DNA of 64,000 bases, taken from positions 62,001 through 126,000 of the forward strand of contig NZ_JBDJAW010000008.1 of the NCBI RefSeq assembly GCF_039649665.1, written 5' to 3'. This stretch comes from Microbispora sp. ZYX-F-249 (GTDB taxonomy: Bacteria > Actinomycetota > Actinomycetes > Streptosporangiales > Streptosporangiaceae). Positions 1-9,038 of the stretch are shown here, piece by piece. The notes under the pieces are model-generated. The model was given only the letters and a program-made list of their open reading frames with translations, was not told where the DNA came from and did no database searches. Both the position numbers and the translations under genes were made by a program. Within the stretch, counting starts at the first letter, position 1, and the number at the start of each line of letters is the position of its first letter.

Positions 1-185
1 GGCGCACCGGCGAGCTGCCCGAGGACCTCGACGTCGACGGCGCCGTGGAGCTGCTGTTCACCCTGGTGCTCGGACTGCGGGTGCGGGAACGGGCCGGCCA
101 TGACCCGGCACGTCTCGCCACCGCCATCGACACCGCCGTCGACGCCGCGCTCCAGACCCCCGGGCCCGCCCGGGCCACGGCCTGA
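1..185 (+). CDS. TetR family regulator, C-terminal end (5' cut by window edge)
   Basis: Reading from position 3 to the TGA at 183-185 gives about 60 residues that look like the last helices of a TetR ligand-binding domain: an acidic turn, then a helix rich in Leu, Val and Phe, then Asp-Pro-Ala-Arg-Leu and a final amphipathic helix before an Ala/Pro tail. The DNA-binding part lies outside the window. It is followed on the same strand by a DHA2 efflux pump, the usual arrangement of a TetR repressor with the transporter it controls. The family call rests only on the tail and is therefore moderate. Confidence 0.6.
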   Translation, partial: RTGELPEDLDVDGAVELLFTLVLGLRVRERAGHDPARLATAIDTAVDAALQTPGPARATA

Positions 186-261
186 GCCGTCGCGGCCGGC
201 CGCCCGCCCGGAGGTGGGATATCCACCTGGGGCTCTCCGGAGAGGCGGATCGCTCCACTTG

Positions 262-276
262 ATCACCTGGGGTGAT
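262..276. promoter_or_regulatory. 15-bp palindrome upstream of the MFS gene, candidate TetR operator
   Basis: ATCACC-TGG-GGTGAT is a perfect 6+6 inverted repeat about 120 bp before the efflux gene. The core CACCTGGGG also occurs at about 225-233, giving two related half-sites in the same leader. Position and symmetry suit an operator for the upstream TetR protein; this is inference. Confidence 0.4.
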
Positions 277-397
277 ACGGATCCGGCGATATGTTCCCGA
301 CATCCCCGGAAGGGCTGAGAGATCCGCTTCCCATGGCCTAAGCTGCCACGCATGTTCCAGCGGGCCGGAATTTTCGGGCAGGAGCACTGAGCGGTCT

Positions 398-1987
398 ATG
401 ATCATGGTTTCGGTCGAGTCCGCCGCCGTCCGCGCCGCGGGCGCCCTGCGCGAGCATCGGGCGAGCCGGTGGTCGGTGCTCGTGCTCCTGTGTTTCAGCC
501 TGCTCCTGATCGCCGTCGACGCGACCGTGCTGCACATCGCCGTCCCGGCGCTCACCGCGGCGCTGGAGCCGTCGTCCGTGCAGCTGTTGTGGATCATCGA
601 CATCTACTCGCTGGTCGTCGCGCCGCTGCTGGTCACGTTCGGCACCCTCGGCGACCGGTACGGCAGGCGGCCCTTCGTGCTCGGCGGCTACGTGGTGTTC
701 GGCCTGGCGTCGCTGTCGGCCGCGTTCGCCGCGACCCCGCTCGCGCTCATCGCCTCGCGGGCGTTCCTCGGCGTCGGCGGAGCGATGATCATGCCGGCGA
801 CGCTCTCTATCATCCGGCAGGTGTTCACCGACCGGCGCGAGCGGGCGATCGCCCTCGGCGTGTGGAGCGCCGTCGCCGCCGCGGGCGCGGCCGTGGGGCC
901 GCTGATCGGCGGAGTCCTCGTCGAGCATCTGTGGTGGGGCGCGGTCTTCCTCATCAACGTCCCGCTGCTGCTGGTGGCGCTGCCGCTCGCCGTACGGATC
1001 CTGCCGGCCTCGCCGCGGCGGGCCGAGCATCCGTGGGACGCGCTGAGCGCGGCGCTGTCCACCGTCGGCATCCTGGCCGTCGCGTTCGGGCTGAAGGAGG
1101 CGGGGTCGGGGCACCTGCTGGGCCGCGGCCCCTCGCTCGCCGTCCTCCTGGCCGGCGTCGCGCTGCTCGTCTGGTTCGTGCGGCGGCAGCGGCGGCTCGA
1201 CTTCCCCCTGCTCGACATCGGGCTGTTCACGCAGCGCGGCTTCGCGACCGGCGTCGGCTGCGTGCTGCTGGCGATCTTCGCGCTGGTCGGGCTGGAGCTG
1301 ATGCTGGCGCAGTATCTGCAGCTCGTGCTGGGGCTGTCGCCCCTGCGGGCCGCCGTGCGGATGCTGCCGCTCATGGTCGCGGCCATCGCGGGCGGCCTGG
1401 CCGCCGCGCACGTGCTGGGGCGGATCGGGCTGCGCGCGACGGTCGGCGGCGGTCTCGCCCTCACCGCGCTGTCCCTCACTCCGGTGCTGACCTGGGGCAC
1501 CGAGCAGCATCCGGTGATGCTGACCGTCTGCTTCGTCGGCATCGGATTCGGCGTGGAGGTCGCTTTGCTTGCGGCGTCCGACACGATCATGGCGTCGGTG
1601 CCGGAGTCGCGGGCGGGCGGCGCCGCCGCGATCGAGGAGACGGCCTACGAACTCGGCGCGGGTCTCGGCATCGCCGTCCTCGGCACGGTCACCACGATCG
1701 TGTACGCCCCCTCGCTCGGGACCGTCCCCGGGATCCCGTCCGGGCTCATGGCGCAGGCCCGGGAGTCGCTGGCCGCCGCCGCGCATGTGGCCGGCGAGGC
1801 GGGCGCGACCGGGGCCGCGTTGCTCGGCGCCGCCCGCGTGGCCTTCGTCACCGCCCTGCACTCCACCATCGCCGTCAGCGTGGCGCTGCTCGGGCTCACC
1901 GCGCTGGCCGTGGCCCTGCTGCTGCCCCGCCATGTTCCCGCCCATCCGGACCCCGGCGCCGAGGAGCCCGGCGGCGTACGGGACTGA
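398..1987 (+). CDS. MFS drug-efflux transporter, DHA2 (14-TM) family
   Basis: This is a proton-driven multidrug exporter of the QacA/EmrB/SmvA type in the cytoplasmic membrane. About 14 hydrophobic segments span the 529 residues. The first helix carries DATVLHIAVPAL, a variant of the DHA2 motif D1, and the loop after TM2 holds GDRYGRRP, the MFS motif A. Motif C (GAAVGPLIGG) follows in TM5. The ATG at 398 is chosen because the open frame upstream has no membrane character; GGAG at 380-383 is a distant ribosome site and ATG 404 is an alternative. A TetR gene lies just upstream, so it is probably induced by its own substrate. The substrate cannot be read from the sequence. Confidence 0.85.
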   Translation: MIMVSVESAAVRAAGALREHRASRWSVLVLLCFSLLLIAVDATVLHIAVPALTAALEPSSVQLLWIIDIYSLVVAPLLVTFGTLGDRYGRRPFVLGGYVVFGLASLSAAFAATPLALIASRAFLGVGGAMIMPATLSIIRQVFTDRRERAIALGVWSAVAAAGAAVGPLIGGVLVEHLWWGAVFLINVPLLLVALPLAVRILPASPRRAEHPWDALSAALSTVGILAVAFGLKEAGSGHLLGRGPSLAVLLAGVALLVWFVRRQRRLDFPLLDIGLFTQRGFATGVGCVLLAIFALVGLELMLAQYLQLVLGLSPLRAAVRMLPLMVAAIAGGLAAAHVLGRIGLRATVGGGLALTALSLTPVLTWGTEQHPVMLTVCFVGIGFGVEVALLAASDTIMASVPESRAGGAAAIEETAYELGAGLGIAVLGTVTTIVYAPSLGTVPGIPSGLMAQARESLAAAAHVAGEAGATGAALLGAARVAFVTALHSTIAVSVALLGLTALAVALLLPRHVPAHPDPGAEEPGGVRD

Positions 1988-2066
1988 GCCCCGCCGGGCG
2001 CATGACGGCGGCGCAGGCGGGGAAGTGTCCGGGCAAGTCATCCCCCACCCCCCAGGATGAGAAGCC

Positions 2067-2879
2067 GTGAAGAAAACCCTGCACGACCTCGCCTCGCTGG
2101 CCGCCCGCATGGGCGTCGGCGGGATCTTCTTCGCCAACGGCTGGCAGAAGCTCGAAGCCGGCCTCAACGCCACCGCCGACCAGTTCACCGCGCTGCAGGC
2201 CCCGCTGCCCCACGTGTGGGCTCCGGTGACCATGCTGACCGAGCTGGTGGGCGGCACGCTGCTGATCGCGGGCCTCGCCGTGCCGATCGTCGGACTGCTG
2301 CTGTTCGCCGAGGCCCTCGCGGTGTTCGTGCTCACGGCCGGGGACACCGGCCTGCCGCTCACCGGGGGCGACATCGAACTGATCGTGGCTCTCGGGGCCG
2401 CCTCCGTGCTGCTGGCGGTCACCGGCGCGGGCCGCATCTCGGTGGACCACATGGTGGTGATCAAACGGCGCGAGGCCGAGGCGGCCGGCGAGTTCGCCGC
2501 CGCCTTCGCCGGCCCCGACGCCGGACGTGCCGCCAGGGCCGACGCCAGGGCCGACGCCGAGGCCGACGCGGTCATCGCGGCGCTGCGCCCGCCGCGGCCC
2601 GGCGAGCCGGGCGCGGAGGGATCGCCGGGACGGCCCGCCGCCCCGGCGGGACCCGATCCCTCCTCCGGGGAGCGGCGGCCCTCCACCGGGTCGCCGGAGC
2701 CGCCCCCTGCGGCCGGTGCGGACACGGGCTCCCCCGCCGCCGGGACGGCCGCCGACCCGCCCGGTGAGGAGGCTCCGGCCACGACGACGGTACGCAAGGC
2801 CACGCCGAGGCAGCGGCGTACGAAGCGGGACGACGACACCACCACGGAGAGCCGGGCCGAGGCGCCCCCGGCCCGCTGA
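2067..2879 (+). CDS. DoxX family membrane protein with long disordered tail
   Basis: The first ~130 residues form a four-helix DoxX domain: the N-terminal segment with GGIFFANGWQKL is the family signature, followed by three more hydrophobic helices. DoxX proteins are small inner-membrane proteins linked to thiol and redox stress in actinobacteria. The remaining ~130 residues are hydrophilic and low in complexity, with an Ala-Asp-Ala-Arg repeat, a Pro/Gly/Glu-rich stretch and a basic end. DoxX proteins are usually only 130-160 aa, so the tail is an extension. The start is GTG 2067 with AGGATGAGAAG upstream. It may share the transcript of the efflux gene (79-nt gap). Confidence 0.8.
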   Translation: MKKTLHDLASLAARMGVGGIFFANGWQKLEAGLNATADQFTALQAPLPHVWAPVTMLTELVGGTLLIAGLAVPIVGLLLFAEALAVFVLTAGDTGLPLTGGDIELIVALGAASVLLAVTGAGRISVDHMVVIKRREAEAAGEFAAAFAGPDAGRAARADARADAEADAVIAALRPPRPGEPGAEGSPGRPAAPAGPDPSSGERRPSTGSPEPPPAAGADTGSPAAGTAADPPGEEAPATTTVRKATPRQRRTKRDDDTTTESRAEAPPAR

Positions 2880-2908
2880 GGAGCGCGGAGCGCGCCGCGC
2901 CGGCCGGA

Positions 2909-3844
2909 TCAGGCCGCGGCGTCGGTCTCGGCGGGGACGGCGGCTGCCGGCGCGGCGGTACGCCCGCGGCGCCGGGGGACGATCCCCTGGATCACGGCGA
3001 TGCCCAGCAGCACCACCAGCGCGCCGGCGGGCTGGTTCCAGGTCAGGTGCTCGCCGAGGAAGACCACGCCGGAGGCGGCGGCGAACACCGGGATCAGATA
3101 GGTCACGGCCGAGGCCGCCGTCACTCCCACCTTCCGCTGGATCCCGTACAGCAGCAGGTAGGCGATGCCGGTGCCGAAAGCGCCGAGCGCGAGGAGGCTG
3201 CCCCAGACCGCCAGGGGGACGTCGATCTCGACCAGGCTCAGCCCGGCGAGCGGCGTGATCACCGCGAGTTCGGCCGTTCCCGCGACCAGCTGCGCGGCGG
3301 CCAGCACCATCGGCTCCTCCCCGCGCGGGGTGATGAACCTGCCCATGTACGCCCCGCCCACGCCGTAGCAGGCCGCCGCGCCGAAGCAGGCCAGGCTGCC
3401 GACGGCCGCGCCGCCGGAGATCGGCTGCCACACGCCCAGCACCACCATGACGCCGGCGAAGCCGAGGCCGAGCCCGGTCACCCTGGCGGCGGTCGCCTTC
3501 TCGCTGCGCAGGAGCAGCGCGAACAGCAGCGTGCACAGTGGCGTCGTGGCGTTCCAGATCGCCGCGACGACCGAGGAGACGTGCTGCTCGCCGTACCCGA
3601 AGAGGGTGAACGGCACCGTGGTCAGCACGACGGAGGCGACCGCGAAGTGCCCCCACAGCCGCGGGTCGCGGGGCAGCCTGCGGCCGGTCGCGAGCACCGC
3701 GACCAGCAGGGTCAGTGCCCCGACGGCCATCCGGAGGAAGGAGATCTGGAGCGGATGGAGGCTCCCGAGCGCCACCTTGATGAAGAAGAAGCTGTTCCCC
3801 CAGACGAGCGCCAGCAGGATGAAAGACGGAAGCCACCGTCGCAT
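2909..3844 (-). CDS. EamA family (DMT) transporter, 10 TM
   Basis: The 311-residue protein has ten hydrophobic helices in two EamA repeats. The first begins with the family pattern LALVWGNSFFFIKVAL, and the second ends near residue 290 with an Arg-rich and Ala/Pro tail. EamA proteins export metabolites or amino acids across the cytoplasmic membrane; the substrate is unknown. ATG 3844 is preceded by GGAGGG about ten bases upstream. It converges with the DoxX gene and lies downstream of the sensor kinase on the same strand, 85 nt apart, so it probably has its own promoter. Confidence 0.85.
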   Translation of the reverse strand: MRRWLPSFILLALVWGNSFFFIKVALGSLHPLQISFLRMAVGALTLLVAVLATGRRLPRDPRLWGHFAVASVVLTTVPFTLFGYGEQHVSSVVAAIWNATTPLCTLLFALLLRSEKATAARVTGLGLGFAGVMVVLGVWQPISGGAAVGSLACFGAAACYGVGGAYMGRFITPRGEEPMVLAAAQLVAGTAELAVITPLAGLSLVEIDVPLAVWGSLLALGAFGTGIAYLLLYGIQRKVGVTAASAVTYLIPVFAAASGVVFLGEHLTWNQPAGALVVLLGIAVIQGIVPRRRGRTAAPAAAVPAETDAAA

Positions 3845-3929
3845 ATGTGCAATTCCCTCCGCTTATGTGCCGGTAAGGAGCGTAGTGCGGCATGACACAT
3901 TAGCGGCAGCGGTTTTCGGACCCGAGGAA

Positions 3930-5330
3930 TCAGGACTCCCGGGCGAGCGGCAGGCGCAGGAGGAAACGCGCGCCGCGCGGGCTGTCGATGATCGTCAGGG
4001 TGCCGCCGTGGCTCTCGGCGATCTGCCGGGCGATGGGCAGGCCCAGGCCCGCGCCCCCGGCGTTCCTGCTGCGGGCCGTGTCGAGCCGGGTGAACCGCTG
4101 GAAGACGAGCTCCCGCTGGTCCCGCGCGATGCCCGCGCCGTCGTCGAGAACCTCCAGGACGGCCGCACCGGAGCGGAAGCGCGGGTCGCCGTCGGCGTCC
4201 TCCCGCCGCACCTCCAGCCGTACGGTGGTCGCGGCGTGCCGCTCGGCGTTGTCGAGCAGGTTGGTGACCAGGCGGCCGAGCCGGATGCGGTCCCCCCGGA
4301 CGATCACGCCGGGGGCCAGGTTCGGGACGACCTTCCTGACCGGGCGGCGGGTGTCCAGCTCGGCGGCCACGAGCCGGCCGAGGTCCAGCGGCTCGCGCTC
4401 ACAGGGCGCGCCCACGTCCAGGCGGGCCAGTGTCAGCAGGTCGGCGGCGATCGCCTGGAGCCGGTCGAGGCTCTTCAGCACGGCCTGCCCGATCTCGCTC
4501 ACGTCGGACTCCTGCGGCGCGAGGAGCGCGCCCTCCACCTGCGCGCGGATCGCGGTGATCGGGCTGCGCAGTTCGTGGGACGCGTCGGAGGTGAAGCGCC
4601 GTTGCTGTTCGAGCGTCTCCTCCAGCCGGTCCAGCGTGTAGTTGACGCTCTGCGCGAGGTCGCGGATCTCCCCTCTGGCCTCCGGGACCGGCACCCGCCG
4701 CCCGAGGTCCGAGGCGTTGATCTCGTCGAGCTCGCCCCGGATGGCCCGCACCGGCATGAGCGCCCGCTTGACGCTTCGCCGGGTGCCGTACGCGACGGCG
4801 GCCGTGACGAGCACCGATCCCACGGCCAGACCGGCCACCAGGCCCGGTGGGACGTCGAAGGCCCGGACCGGAGCCGCGCTGTAGACGGTCCAGTCTCCGT
4901 CCTCGCGATAGACATGCTGCGCGACCACGATGTGACATCCGTCCGGGCCGAAGACGCCGTCGCAGACCTCCCGCGAGGCCTTGCGGAGCGGCGGCCGGGG
5001 GTGGAAGGTCGCCATGGCCGGTCTGCCGGCCATGTCCGGCGTGGCCGCGCGCACCCTGCCCCGCGGGTCCACCACCTGGATGGGCCGGTCACGCGCGGAG
5101 GGGGAATCGTAGGGCAGGACACTGCCGACCTGTCCGCGGTCCACGAGGTAGGCGACCCGCCCGCCGGCCGCCGTCACCTCCTTCATGAGGTTCTCGCCGG
5201 CCGCCGTGTACAGCGCCCACACCAGGACGGCCGAGAACCCGACGCACAGCAGGGCGACCACCGTGCCGGTGAACAGCGCGATGCGGCTCCTGACCGACCA
5301 TCGATCCCCGAAACCCACGTGATCGCCCAC
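3930..5330 (-). CDS. Two-component sensor histidine kinase, orphan
   Basis: The 466-residue membrane kinase has TM1 at about residues 15-40, an extracytoplasmic sensor of about 120 residues containing two Cys, TM2 near 160-185, a HAMP linker, a DHp domain with the H-box FTSDASHELRSPI and an HATPase domain with N-box NLLDNAERH and G-boxes DDGAGI and GAGLGL. It should autophosphorylate on the H-box His in response to an outside signal. The start is GTG 5330; GTG 5318 is also possible. No response regulator lies on either side, which is unusual because such kinases normally sit next to an OmpR-type partner. Confidence 0.9.
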   Translation of the reverse strand: MGDHVGFGDRWSVRSRIALFTGTVVALLCVGFSAVLVWALYTAAGENLMKEVTAAGGRVAYLVDRGQVGSVLPYDSPSARDRPIQVVDPRGRVRAATPDMAGRPAMATFHPRPPLRKASREVCDGVFGPDGCHIVVAQHVYREDGDWTVYSAAPVRAFDVPPGLVAGLAVGSVLVTAAVAYGTRRSVKRALMPVRAIRGELDEINASDLGRRVPVPEARGEIRDLAQSVNYTLDRLEETLEQQRRFTSDASHELRSPITAIRAQVEGALLAPQESDVSEIGQAVLKSLDRLQAIAADLLTLARLDVGAPCEREPLDLGRLVAAELDTRRPVRKVVPNLAPGVIVRGDRIRLGRLVTNLLDNAERHAATTVRLEVRREDADGDPRFRSGAAVLEVLDDGAGIARDQRELVFQRFTRLDTARSRNAGGAGLGLPIARQIAESHGGTLTIIDSPRGARFLLRLPLARES

Positions 5331-5511
5331 TTACGATGCGGCCCGATTGACCGTGCCTAAGAAATCTACTCTTCAGGGCGTTATACGTCGGTAACGGGAC
5401 AAACCTGACGAGTTGGTCCTGTGCGCTCGAAATCCCCGCACGCGCAACACGTCCGGCAAGCAGGTAAAGGAGCCTTCCGGACGACCCTCCCGGATGGTGG
5501 GATATGGAGGT

Positions 5512-6513
5512 ATGAACACCGCCGGACCACTGCCGGTGATCGACGTGGCCGCGCTCACCGGCTCCGGGACCGGCCGGGAGCGTGCCGAGGTCGCACGCCG
5601 GATCGAGACCGCCTGCCTCGACAGCGGCTTCTTCTACATCAGCGGCCACGGGGTGCCCGGCGAGCTGGTCGCACGGCTCAGGGAGGCCGCGGCGCGGTTC
5701 TTCCGGCTGCCGCCGGAGCACAAGTCGCGCATCTCCATGGACCGGGGCGGACGGGCCTGGCGGGGCTACTTCCCCGTGGGCGGCGAGCTCACCTCGGGCC
5801 GGCCCGACCTCAAGGAGGGCGTCTACTTCGGCGCCGAGCACGACCACGACGATCTCCGGCCGCTGCACGGGCGCAACCTCTTCCCGGACGAGGTGCCCGA
5901 GATGCGCCCGGCGGTGCTGGCTTACATGGACGCCCTCACCCACGTCGGGCAGGCGGTCATGCGGGGCGTCGCGCTGAGCCTGGGGCTCGACGAGGACTAC
6001 TTCGCCGCCGGGTACACGGCCACGCCCACGATCCTCTTCCGGATCTTCCACTACCCGCCCCCGCCGTACGCCGATCCGGACGAGTGGGGGGTCGGCGAGC
6101 ACACCGACTACGGCCTGCTGACACTGCTGCTCCAGGACGACAACCCCGGGCTCCAGGTGCACACCGCACGCGGCTGGATCGAGGCGCCGCCCATCCCCGG
6201 CACGCTGGTCTGCAACATCGGCGACATGCTCGACAAGCTGACCGGCGGACTGTATCGGTCGACCCCGCACCGCGTGCGCAACGAAACGGGCCGCGACAGG
6301 CTGTCCTTCCCCTTCTTCTTCGACCCGGGCTGGGACTGCGAGGTGCCGCCGCTGCCCGCCCTGCCCGGCCGCGCGGGGGGCCGGGCCCGCTGGGACGGCC
6401 TGGACCTGCGGGCCTTCACCGGCACGTACGGCGACTACCTCACGGCGAAGGTCGCCAAGGTCTTCCCGCAGCTCGGCGGCCGCGTGCTTCCGCCCACACC
6501 GGGCGAGAGCTGA
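5512..6513 (+). CDS. 2-oxoglutarate/Fe(II)-dependent dioxygenase, isopenicillin-N-synthase-like
   Basis: This is a cytoplasmic non-haem iron oxygenase. The N-terminal DIOX_N part starts with [12 protein letters not shown] and holds [11 protein letters not shown]. The C-terminal jelly-roll carries the iron triad GEHTDYG (His, Asp) and STPHRV (His), plus [10 protein letters not shown] with the Arg-x-Ser that binds 2-oxoglutarate. Length (333 aa) is typical. Such proteins hydroxylate or desaturate small molecules; the substrate is not predictable and it is not part of a visible biosynthetic cluster. ATG 5512 fits the family N-terminus, although GGAGG ends only one base before it; ATG 5494 in the same frame is the alternative. 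Confidence 0.88.
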   Translation: MNTAGPLPVIDVAALTGSGTGRERAEVARRIETACLDSGFFYISGHGVPGELVARLREAAARFFRLPPEHKSRISMDRGGRAWRGYFPVGGELTSGRPDLKEGVYFGAEHDHDDLRPLHGRNLFPDEVPEMRPAVLAYMDALTHVGQAVMRGVALSLGLDEDYFAAGYTATPTILFRIFHYPPPPYADPDEWGVGEHTDYGLLTLLLQDDNPGLQVHTARGWIEAPPIPGTLVCNIGDMLDKLTGGLYRSTPHRVRNETGRDRLSFPFFFDPGWDCEVPPLPALPGRAGGRARWDGLDLRAFTGTYGDYLTAKVAKVFPQLGGRVLPPTPGES

Positions 6514-6548
6514 AAAGGTGTAATCAAGAAATCACCGCAACAGGCATA

Positions 6549-7688
6549 ATGACCGCCATGCGCCTCCCCCGCTGGTTCGCCGAGCGCGTCGAGCCGACCG
6601 CACCGGACGCCGAACTGCGCGTCTCCACGATCGAGCTCTTCTTCGACCTCGTCTTCGTCTTCACGATCACGCAGCTCACCTCGCTGCTAGTGGGCGACTT
6701 CACACGGCACGACGGAGAGGGGTTCACCGGCCAGGGCACCGTGCAGGCGATCCTCATCTTCGGTCTGCTGTGGTGGATGTACTCCGGCTACGCCTGGCTC
6801 ACCAACACGGTGCCGCCGGAGCGCACGGCCCGGCGAGTGCTGATCCTGTGCGGCATGACCGGGTTCCTGATCATGGCCCTGGCCATCCCGCACGCCTTCT
6901 CCGGCAGCGGCGTGGCGTTCGCCCTCGGCTACCTCGTCATCGTGCTCGTCCACGGCGGGCTCTATCTGCAGGCCACCGCCGCGATCGCGCGGGTCGTGCC
7001 GTTCAACCTGGCCGCGACCGCGCTCGTCCTGGCCGCCGCCTTCGCGGACCCGCCGTGGAACTACGCGCTGTGGACCGCGGCCCTCGTGCTGATCTGGACG
7101 AGCCCGGTCTTCATCGGGCAGAAGGGCTTCCCGCTGCACCCCGCGCACATCGTCGAGCGGCACGGCCTGCTGGTCATCATCGTCCTGGGCGAGTCGATCG
7201 TGGCGATCGGCATCGGGGCGACCGACGGCCACCCGGGGGCGGCCCTGATCGTCACCTCGCTGCTCGGCCTCGCCCTCACCGCGGCGATGTGGTGGGTGTA
7301 CTTCGGACGCGGCGAGAGCGGACCCGAGCACGCGCTGGCGCGGGCCGACGTCGTCCGCCGGACCAGGCTCATCCTGGGGGCGTACTTCTACGCCCACATC
7401 CCGATGCTGCTCGGGATCGTCGCGACCGCGGCCGGGATCAAGAAGGCGGTCGGCCACGACCACCTCGGCCTCGGCCCCGCCGTCGCGCTGGCCGGGGGAA
7501 CCGCGCTGTTCCTGCTCGGCGACCTGTGGTTCCGCCGGGTGCTCGGGCTGGGACGGCCGGCCGTGCGGATCGCCGCCGCGCTGCTGGCCCTGGCGACCGT
7601 CCCGATCGGCCTGTGGTCGTCGGCCGCCCACCTCGGCGCGCTGGTCGTGCTGGTGGTCGCGATGATCAGTCTGGAGAACGTCCGCTAG
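6549..7688 (+). CDS. Low temperature requirement protein A (LtrA) family membrane protein
   Basis: The 379-residue protein has about ten hydrophobic segments. Diagnostic LtrA features are the N-terminal ELFFDLVFVFTITQL and the internal IVERHGLLVIIVLGESIVAI. The family is named from a Listeria gene needed for growth in the cold; the biochemical role is unknown. It follows the dioxygenase by 35 nt and could be co-transcribed with it. ATG 6549 or ATG 6558 may be the start. A strong hairpin follows the stop codon. Confidence 0.85.
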   Translation: MTAMRLPRWFAERVEPTAPDAELRVSTIELFFDLVFVFTITQLTSLLVGDFTRHDGEGFTGQGTVQAILIFGLLWWMYSGYAWLTNTVPPERTARRVLILCGMTGFLIMALAIPHAFSGSGVAFALGYLVIVLVHGGLYLQATAAIARVVPFNLAATALVLAAAFADPPWNYALWTAALVLIWTSPVFIGQKGFPLHPAHIVERHGLLVIIVLGESIVAIGIGATDGHPGAALIVTSLLGLALTAAMWWVYFGRGESGPEHALARADVVRRTRLILGAYFYAHIPMLLGIVATAAGIKKAVGHDHLGLGPAVALAGGTALFLLGDLWFRRVLGLGRPAVRIAAALLALATVPIGLWSSAAHLGALVVLVVAMISLENVR

Positions 7689-7707
7689 GCCCTGAGCGGC
7701 CCGGTCG

Positions 7708-7736
7708 CCGGCGGGGACCGGTGCGGTCCCCGCCGG
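7708..7736. terminator. Bidirectional hairpin terminator
   Basis: CCGGCGGGGACCG (7708-7720) pairs perfectly with CGGTCCCCGCCGG (7724-7736) around a GTG loop. It lies between the converging LtrA gene and the GH1 gene and can serve both. There is no T-tract, as is common in actinomycetes. Confidence 0.8.
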
Positions 7737-7754
7737 GACGCGGGTGGAGCGGTC

Positions 7755-9038
7755 TCAGCCGGCGAGGCCGTTCCGGGCGATCACCTCGCGGTACCACCTG
7801 GCGCTGTCGCGGGGCGTGCGCTCCAGCGTCTCGTAGTCGACGCGGACGAGCCCGAACCGCTTGTCGTAGCCCCGGGCCCACTCGAAGTTGTCCAGCAGCG
7901 ACCACACGAAGTAGCCACGCAGGTCGGCGCCGCGGTCCATGGCCGACCGGGCGGCGCGGAAGTGGGCGTCGAGGTAGGCGATCCGGCCGGGGTCGGCCAC
8001 CCCGTCGGGCAGGGCGGCCCCGTTCTCGGTGATCATCAAAGGCGTCCCGGGGTAGTCCCGCGACAGCCGTACGAGCAGATCCTCCAGCCCGGCCGGGTTG
8101 ATCTCCCAGTCCATCTCGGTGACCGGGCCGTGCGGGTCCTCCCAGGCGATGCCCTCGCTGCCGGGATACTCCGGATGCCCCTCGGACGAGGGGTCGGCGA
8201 CGACGCGGTTGACCGTGTAGTAGTTCACGCCGAGCACGTCGATCGGCTGCGCGATGGTGGGCAGGTCGTCCAGGTCGACCCCGGTGAAACGTTCCAGGTG
8301 GGCGAGGACGTCGGCGGGGTACTCGCCGCGCAGCACGGGGTCGAGGAAGAGCCGGTTCGCCAGCCCGTCGATCAGGCGGGCCGGCTCGGCGTCGCCGAGG
8401 ATCGGCGTCAGGTTCAGCGTCAGCGAGACCGACTCCGCGCCTCCCGCCCGCAGCGCCTGCACGCCGAGGCCGTGCGCGAGCATCAGGTGGTGGGCGGCGG
8501 TGAACGCGGCGGCCGGGTCGGTCACGCCGGGCGCGTGCCGGCCCGAGGCGTACCCCACGAACGCCGACACCCAGGGCTCGTTGAGCGTCGTCCAGGTGGC
8601 GACGCGGTCGCCGAGGCGCTTGTGCACGGCGGCGGCGTAGTCGGCGAACCGGTAGGCGGTGTCGCGGTTGGCCCAGCCGCCCTCGTCCTGCAGCGTCTGC
8701 GGCAGGTCCCAGTGGTAGAGCGTCGCGACGGGCGCGATCCCCCTGTCGAGCAGGGCGTCGACGAGCCGGTCGTAGAAGCTCAGGTCGGCCAGGCGCGGCC
8801 AGGCCACCGAGAACCGGTACGCCTTCAGTCCCAGCCACGCCATGATCTCGACGTCCTCGAGATAGCGGTTGTAGTGGTCGCAGGCCACGTCGCCGGTGTG
8901 CCCGTCCACGACCATGCCGGGAGTGTGGGAGAAGGTGTCCCAGATCGAGGGGACGCGGCCGTCGGCGCGCACCGCGCCCTCGATCTGGTACGACGCGGTG
9001 GCGGCGCCCCACAGGAAGCCGTCGGGGAATGAGGTCAT
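7755..9038 (-). CDS. GH1 beta-glucosidase (cytoplasmic)
   Basis: This family 1 retaining beta-glycosidase hydrolyses cellobiose-like or other beta-linked oligosaccharides. The TIM barrel shows the N-terminal [16 protein letters not shown] signature, the acid/base Glu in TLNEPW (residue 154) and the nucleophile Glu in ITENGA (residue 338). It has 427 aa and no signal peptide, so it acts on imported sugars. Its ATG at 9038 overlaps the LacI stop by four bases (ATGA), which points to translational coupling in a GH3-LacI-GH1 operon. The frame stays open upstream inside the LacI gene, but homology begins at this Met. Confidence 0.93.
   Translation of the reverse strand: MTSFPDGFLWGAATASYQIEGAVRADGRVPSIWDTFSHTPGMVVDGHTGDVACDHYNRYLEDVEIMAWLGLKAYRFSVAWPRLADLSFYDRLVDALLDRGIAPVATLYHWDLPQTLQDEGGWANRDTAYRFADYAAAVHKRLGDRVATWTTLNEPWVSAFVGYASGRHAPGVTDPAAAFTAAHHLMLAHGLGVQALRAGGAESVSLTLNLTPILGDAEPARLIDGLANRLFLDPVLRGEYPADVLAHLERFTGVDLDDLPTIAQPIDVLGVNYYTVNRVVADPSSEGHPEYPGSEGIAWEDPHGPVTEMDWEINPAGLEDLLVRLSRDYPGTPLMITENGAALPDGVADPGRIAYLDAHFRAARSAMDRGADLRGYFVWSLLDNFEWARGYDKRFGLVRVDYETLERTPRDSARWYREVIARNGLAG

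Noticed and set aside
338-2845. An 835-codon minus-strand frame opposite the MFS and DoxX genes.
   Set aside because: Its composition is that of antisense to membrane helices (Arg, Gly, Ala, Asp, His rich), with no start signal.
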